From an uncultured Ruminococcus sp. (GTDB lineage: Bacteria; Bacillota; Clostridia; Oscillospirales; Acutalibacteraceae), in NCBI GenBank assembly GCA_902762615.1, contig CACWOX010000013.1, positions 17,429 through 81,428 of the forward strand: DNA of 64,000 nt, written 5' to 3'. Position 1 is the first letter of the stretch, and every line of letters starts with the position of its first letter. The translations under genes and the position numbers were made by a program. This document shows, in pieces, positions 60,317 through 64,000 of the stretch. The notes below the pieces were generated by a model, which ran no database searches, was not told the DNA's origin, and saw only the letters and a list, made by a program, of their open reading frames with translations.

Positions 60317-63300
60317 ATGAAAAAAATACTCTCCATACTGCTGTCCGCGGCACTGGTAATGCAGGTATGTCTTTCGGGAAGCACCGCATTCTCAACCGTG
60401 TCGGCAGCGGCATCGCTTCGTGAGTCAAGCGCCAAAAGCGGCGCCTCGCAGGGTCCGGTTATCACTTGTCAACCGCAGGATTGCAGCGTGACAGTCAACG
60501 GCAAGGCAATATTCAGCATAACGGCGGAAGGCGAGGAACTGAGCTACCAGTGGCAGCAGCTCAAAACCGCCGAGGGAAGCAGTTGGGTCAGCATATCCAC
60601 CTACGAAGGCTGCAAGACCGACACGCTCACCGCTCCCGCCTACGAGGGACGAGACGGCTACCAATACCGCTGCCTGATAACCGACAAATACGGCAGCAAA
60701 GTCTACTCCGATGAAGCCGTGATGCACCTGCTTCCGGCAGTCACTATCACTAAAAATCCGGAAAACGTCACCGCCGGGCTGTATTCCGACGCCACCTTTC
60801 ATGTGGAAGCAAGCGGAGAAGGCCTGCGCTATCAGTGGCAGTATTTCGGTCCCTCGTCCGAAAAATGGCTCCCCGTTACAACGGAGATTTTCGGCAGCTT
60901 CAGCGGTGCGGACACTGACACTTTCACCTTCCGTGCCGAACCGCAGCTGGAAAATAAATATCAGATCAGATGCGTCGTCACCGACGCCGGAGGCAACAAC
61001 GCAAGAAGCGCCCAAGCCACGCTGAAAATAACATGCGGCGGAAGCGGCGTGACCGTGTCAGCCGAGAGCTTCGGAGCAGACGGCAGCGACACAGAGGACG
61101 ACCGAAAGGCGATTCAGACAGCGCTGAATTTCGCGCGTGACCACGCCACCGCAGACACACCTGTTACGGTCACTCTTGGAAGCGGCACCTTCTGTCTCGT
61201 CGAGAGCCTTATGATCTATTCCCACACCCGCTTGGTACTCAGTGACGACACAATTCTGAGCTACTGCGGAAGCGGCGGATGTATGCTTCAGGGAGGAGAC
61301 GGCACGCAGGCGCGGTATGACACTCTGACCGACATAGTGATCAGCGGCGGCTTGTGGAAGGGAAATGCCTCCGCCACCGGATATCAGACCGAGCCTATAG
61401 GAATCAAAAGCGCCAATACCGTCACTATCTCCGGATTGAGAATGGAGGATTCGTCCGACCATTTTATCATGCTCACAGGCGTCAGCGGCTCACTTGTCAC
61501 CGGATGCTCCTTCAAGGATTATTTTAAAATAAGCGAGACAGACCAGTTCACCAAAGAGGTGGTTCATATTGACCTGCTGCCGATGGCTGACGGCTCCCTC
61601 TTCCCCTCAAAAAATGCGGTAGTGGAAAACTGCACCTTTGACAGCGTGGCGAGCGGAATCGGCACTCATAACTACGGCTTCGGAAAATATGAGACGGATA
61701 TCACGGTGCGCGACTGCACATTCAAAAATCTCATTTACAACTGCATAAACGCCTACAGCATGAAGGGGCTGTCGATCAGCGGCTGCCAGGCTGAGGGCTG
61801 CGGCGCCTTTCTCAATATGCGTGACTCGGAAGGCACCGTTGCATCCAATACAGTGCAGGGCAGCGGGTCGAGATGCTTCACAATTATTGAGGGCAGCGCT
61901 GCCACTGTCAGGGACTGCCACATCAGCGGCACAGGAAGGCTCCCTGTGCCTGACGGCGAATCCGCCTCCAATACGAAGATCATAGCTGTTTTTGCGAAAA
62001 AAGCGTCGGTTGTGATAGATAATAACGAATTTTCCGACCTGATCGGTACACCTGTTATGGTAAGTAAAAGCACCTCTCCGTCGGTGATAAAGAACAACAT
62101 CATTTCCACCGCCACAGAACAGGGAATATTTATATCCGGCGAAAACACGACCATCGCAAACAACGCCCTTTCGGACTGCAAGGGCATCTGGTTTGAATAC
62201 GGCGAGGGTCAGATAACCGGCAATTCCGTCAGCGGCTGCTCGGACGGCATAACTTTATTCCGCGGAAAAGCTACTATCTCGGATAATACTGTCAGGGATT
62301 CCACCGGCAGCGGCATAATGGTAAAAGGCGCAGCCGATCAAAACGGCATCGCGACTGTAGAGAACAACACCATAACCGGCAGCGGCACCTGCGACCTCAG
62401 CATAAGCAGCAACTGTTCCCAGTGTGTTGTCAGGAACAACAACACAGAGCAGCCGTTTACATTCAACTACTCTCTCAAATCGGATATTGTCGCGTCGGAC
62501 AACGGAATAGCTCCTCCACCCGGCACACCTTCGGTCAGCTGCACCGCATCGGACACACAGATAACGCTCACATGGCAGGCAACCGAAAGAACGGCATATT
62601 ACGTAATTTACAGCTTCAATCCCCAAACTCAAACCCTCAAGAGACTGGCTGTGACCAATGAGACACAGTACGATTTTACCGGACTTGCCGAGAACACCGA
62701 ATACAGCTTCCTTGTGGTGAGCCGCGATGAAGATGATCTGCCCTGCTTCTACACCTATCCCACCAATACCGTCAGCGCCGTCACCGGAGTCCATCCCGAG
62801 GCGCCCGAAATCATCTCGCAGCCTCAGAACATATCGGCACAGGACGGCGATGAAATCAGCTTCTCGGTCAAAGCAACAGGCAGCGATCTGAGCTATCAGT
62901 GGTATTTCAAGAAGTTCGGATCCACCGAATGGACATTATGGAACGGACACACCGGCTCCTCCACCGTCGGCGCTTCCAATGCCTCATGGAACGGCATGCA
63001 GGTGCGCTGCGAAATCACCGATGCTCAGGGGCGCACAATCTGTTCCGCCCCTGCCGTGATAACGATAGGCAATGAGCTTGCCATCATTTCACAGTCAGGG
63101 GACGTCAACGCAGGCGTAGGTGATACGGTATCATTCCGCGTTGAAGCCGAGGGTCCGGGACTGAGCTATCAGTGGTATTTCAAAAAAGCCGACTCAGCGG
63201 TGTGGAGCCTTTGGAAAGGACACGATACGGCTGCCACATCAGCCGTTACCAATGCCTCATGGGACGGCATGCAGGTGCGCTGCAAGGTCAGCGACATTTT

Positions 63301-64000
63301 TGAAAACACATTATGGTCAGAGCCTGTCACCGTAAGCATTTCCCAGCCGCTCAGAATCATTTCCCAGCCCTCCGATGTGACTGTCAATTTAGGCGACACG
63401 GTGAGGCTGTCGCTTGAAGCGGAGGGCTTAGGCGTCAAATACCAGTGGTATTTCCGCAAGGCGGGACAGACTGAATTCAGCGAATGGAAGAACCACGCCG
63501 GTGCCTCCGAGACCGTGACGCCTAATGCCACATGGGACGGCATTCAGCTCTACTGTATCATCACCGACAAAACCGGCGCTTCTGTCCAGTCGGAAACCGT
63601 GACCGTCACGATTTTGCAGACTTTGGAAATCACACGGCAGCCGGAGAATCAGACAATTACCCTCGGCGATCCGCTCGCCCTTTCCATTGAAGCCAGCGGC
63701 ATTGGCTTGCAATACCAGTGGTATTTCCGCAAAGCCGGACAGACTGAATTCAGTCAGCAGAGCGATTTGAGCCACGCAAGCGAAACATTCACTCCCGATG
63801 TCACATGGGACGGTGCACAGCTCTACTGTATCGTCACCGACAAAACCGGCGCTTCTGTCCAGTCGGAAACCGTGACTGTCACGATTTCGCAGACCTTGGA
63901 AATCACTCGGCAGCCTGTCAATCAGACAATTGCCCTCGGCGACTCACTCAAAATCTCTCTCAAAGCCAGCGGCATGGGGCTTCAATATCAGTGGTACTTC
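60317..64000 (+). CDS. Large secreted beta-helix / Ig-like repeat protein, 3' end beyond window
   Basis: Open to the right edge (about 1,228 residues seen). ATG 60317 follows GGAGG by eight bases; a signal peptide (MKKILSILLSAALVMQVCL, cleavage after SAA) marks export. Then two Ig-like domains (QPQDCSVTVNGKAIFSI, SYQWQQL), a pectate-lyase-3-type start (SFGADGSDTEDDRKAIQTAL) and a right-handed parallel beta-helix of about 400 residues, a fibronectin type III domain (about residues 735-815), and at least five more Ig-like repeats of about 90 residues (SYQWYFKK, NASWDGMQVRC). The helix resembles polysaccharide lyases or hydrolases, but catalytic residues could not be assigned. An anchor or sorting signal would be outside the window. 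Confidence 0.85.
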   Translation, partial: MKKILSILLSAALVMQVCLSGSTAFSTVSAAASLRESSAKSGASQGPVITCQPQDCSVTVNGKAIFSITAEGEELSYQWQQLKTAEGSSWVSISTYEGCKTDTLTAPAYEGRDGYQYRCLITDKYGSKVYSDEAVMHLLPAVTITKNPENVTAGLYSDATFHVEASGEGLRYQWQYFGPSSEKWLPVTTEIFGSFSGADTDTFTFRAEPQLENKYQIRCVVTDAGGNNARSAQATLKITCGGSGVTVSAESFGADGSDTEDDRKAIQTALNFARDHATADTPVTVTLGSGTFCLVESLMIYSHTRLVLSDDTILSYCGSGGCMLQGGDGTQARYDTLTDIVISGGLWKGNASATGYQTEPIGIKSANTVTISGLRMEDSSDHFIMLTGVSGSLVTGCSFKDYFKISETDQFTKEVVHIDLLPMADGSLFPSKNAVVENCTFDSVASGIGTHNYGFGKYETDITVRDCTFKNLIYNCINAYSMKGLSISGCQAEGCGAFLNMRDSEGTVASNTVQGSGSRCFTIIEGSAATVRDCHISGTGRLPVPDGESASNTKIIAVFAKKASVVIDNNEFSDLIGTPVMVSKSTSPSVIKNNIISTATEQGIFISGENTTIANNALSDCKGIWFEYGEGQITGNSVSGCSDGITLFRGKATISDNTVRDSTGSGIMVKGAADQNGIATVENNTITGSGTCDLSISSNCSQCVVRNNNTEQPFTFNYSLKSDIVASDNGIAPPPGTPSVSCTASDTQITLTWQATERTAYYVIYSFNPQTQTLKRLAVTNETQYDFTGLAENTEYSFLVVSRDEDDLPCFYTYPTNTVSAVTGVHPEAPEIISQPQNISAQDGDEISFSVKATGSDLSYQWYFKKFGSTEWTLWNGHTGSSTVGASNASWNGMQVRCEITDAQGRTICSAPAVITIGNELAIISQSGDVNAGVGDTVSFRVEAEGPGLSYQWYFKKADSAVWSLWKGHDTAATSAVTNASWDGMQVRCKVSDIFENTLWSEPVTVSISQPLRIISQPSDVTVNLGDTVRLSLEAEGLGVKYQWYFRKAGQTEFSEWKNHAGASETVTPNATWDGIQLYCIITDKTGASVQSETVTVTILQTLEITRQPENQTITLGDPLALSIEASGIGLQYQWYFRKAGQTEFSQQSDLSHASETFTPDVTWDGAQLYCIVTDKTGASVQSETVTVTISQTLEITRQPVNQTIALGDSLKISLKASGMGLQYQWYF

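Overview
The window looks like a chromosomal segment of a Gram-positive Clostridia bacterium, most plausibly Ruminococcus-like (Oscillospiraceae). Reasons: strong GGAGG ribosome binding sites with frequent TTG and GTG starts; textbook sigma-A promoters (TTGACA-17-TATAAT); many lipobox proteins and no outer-membrane functions; a VanW/YoaR wall protein; a Cna-B/fibro-slime surface protein ending in a sortase-like signal; a FeoA-FeoA-FeoB operon with a small Cys-rich partner; and a lysine/alanine-rich DUF6465-like protein. Taxonomy is inferred from gene content only.

Layout. 1-7.3 kb: the start of an SGNH protein, hisS, a DUF2809 membrane protein, two overlapping GNAT acetyltransferases, aspS, a hairpin-rich non-coding stretch, a RimJ-type GNAT and the DUF6465-like gene. 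7.3-12.8 kb: one large surface adhesin gene that reads as two ORFs because of a frameshift. 13-16.3 kb: rpsO-pnp (minus). 16.3-16.7 kb: a complete-looking type I toxin-antitoxin locus. 16.9-19.5 kb: VanW-like wall protein with 22-residue repeats. 19.5-22 kb: AT-rich type II restriction-modification island. 22.2-25.7 kb: Feo ferrous-iron operon behind two GTTAG-N6-CTAAC operators. 25.9-32.7 kb: isoprenylcysteine-methyltransferase-like protein, MacB-type ABC exporter, NCS2/AzgA purine permease (minus), VanZ-like protein and galE. 32.9-40.2 kb (minus): SGNH and MBOAT acyl-transfer pair, ychF and two lipoproteins.

40.4-43.1 kb holds the most unusual genes: a cytoplasmic TIR domain joined through one membrane helix to an external BspA-type leucine-rich repeat domain, followed by a second membrane-anchored LRR protein. 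The arrangement resembles a Toll-like receptor with reversed polarity. After it come a 317-bp MITE-like element, rimO, pgsA and an acidic repeat membrane protein. 47.6-54.3 kb (mostly minus) carries argF, a sirtuin, argC and argD, plus pnuC (+) behind what looks like a terminator/antiterminator leader. 54.5-57.4 kb has two adjacent ECF sigma/anti-sigma pairs. Then come five tRNA genes (Gly-Arg-His-Gln-Lys) under a perfect promoter, a solute-binding lipoprotein whose two lobes appear swapped in order, a YwqG-family protein, and a large secreted beta-helix/Ig-like protein running off the right edge.

Small repeats are a theme: several 3' flanks carry 7- or 8-bp tandem repeats next to GCGC hairpins, and there are two MITE-like inverted-repeat elements. 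Most long ORFs opposite hisS, pnp, feoB and argD are shadows and were left out.
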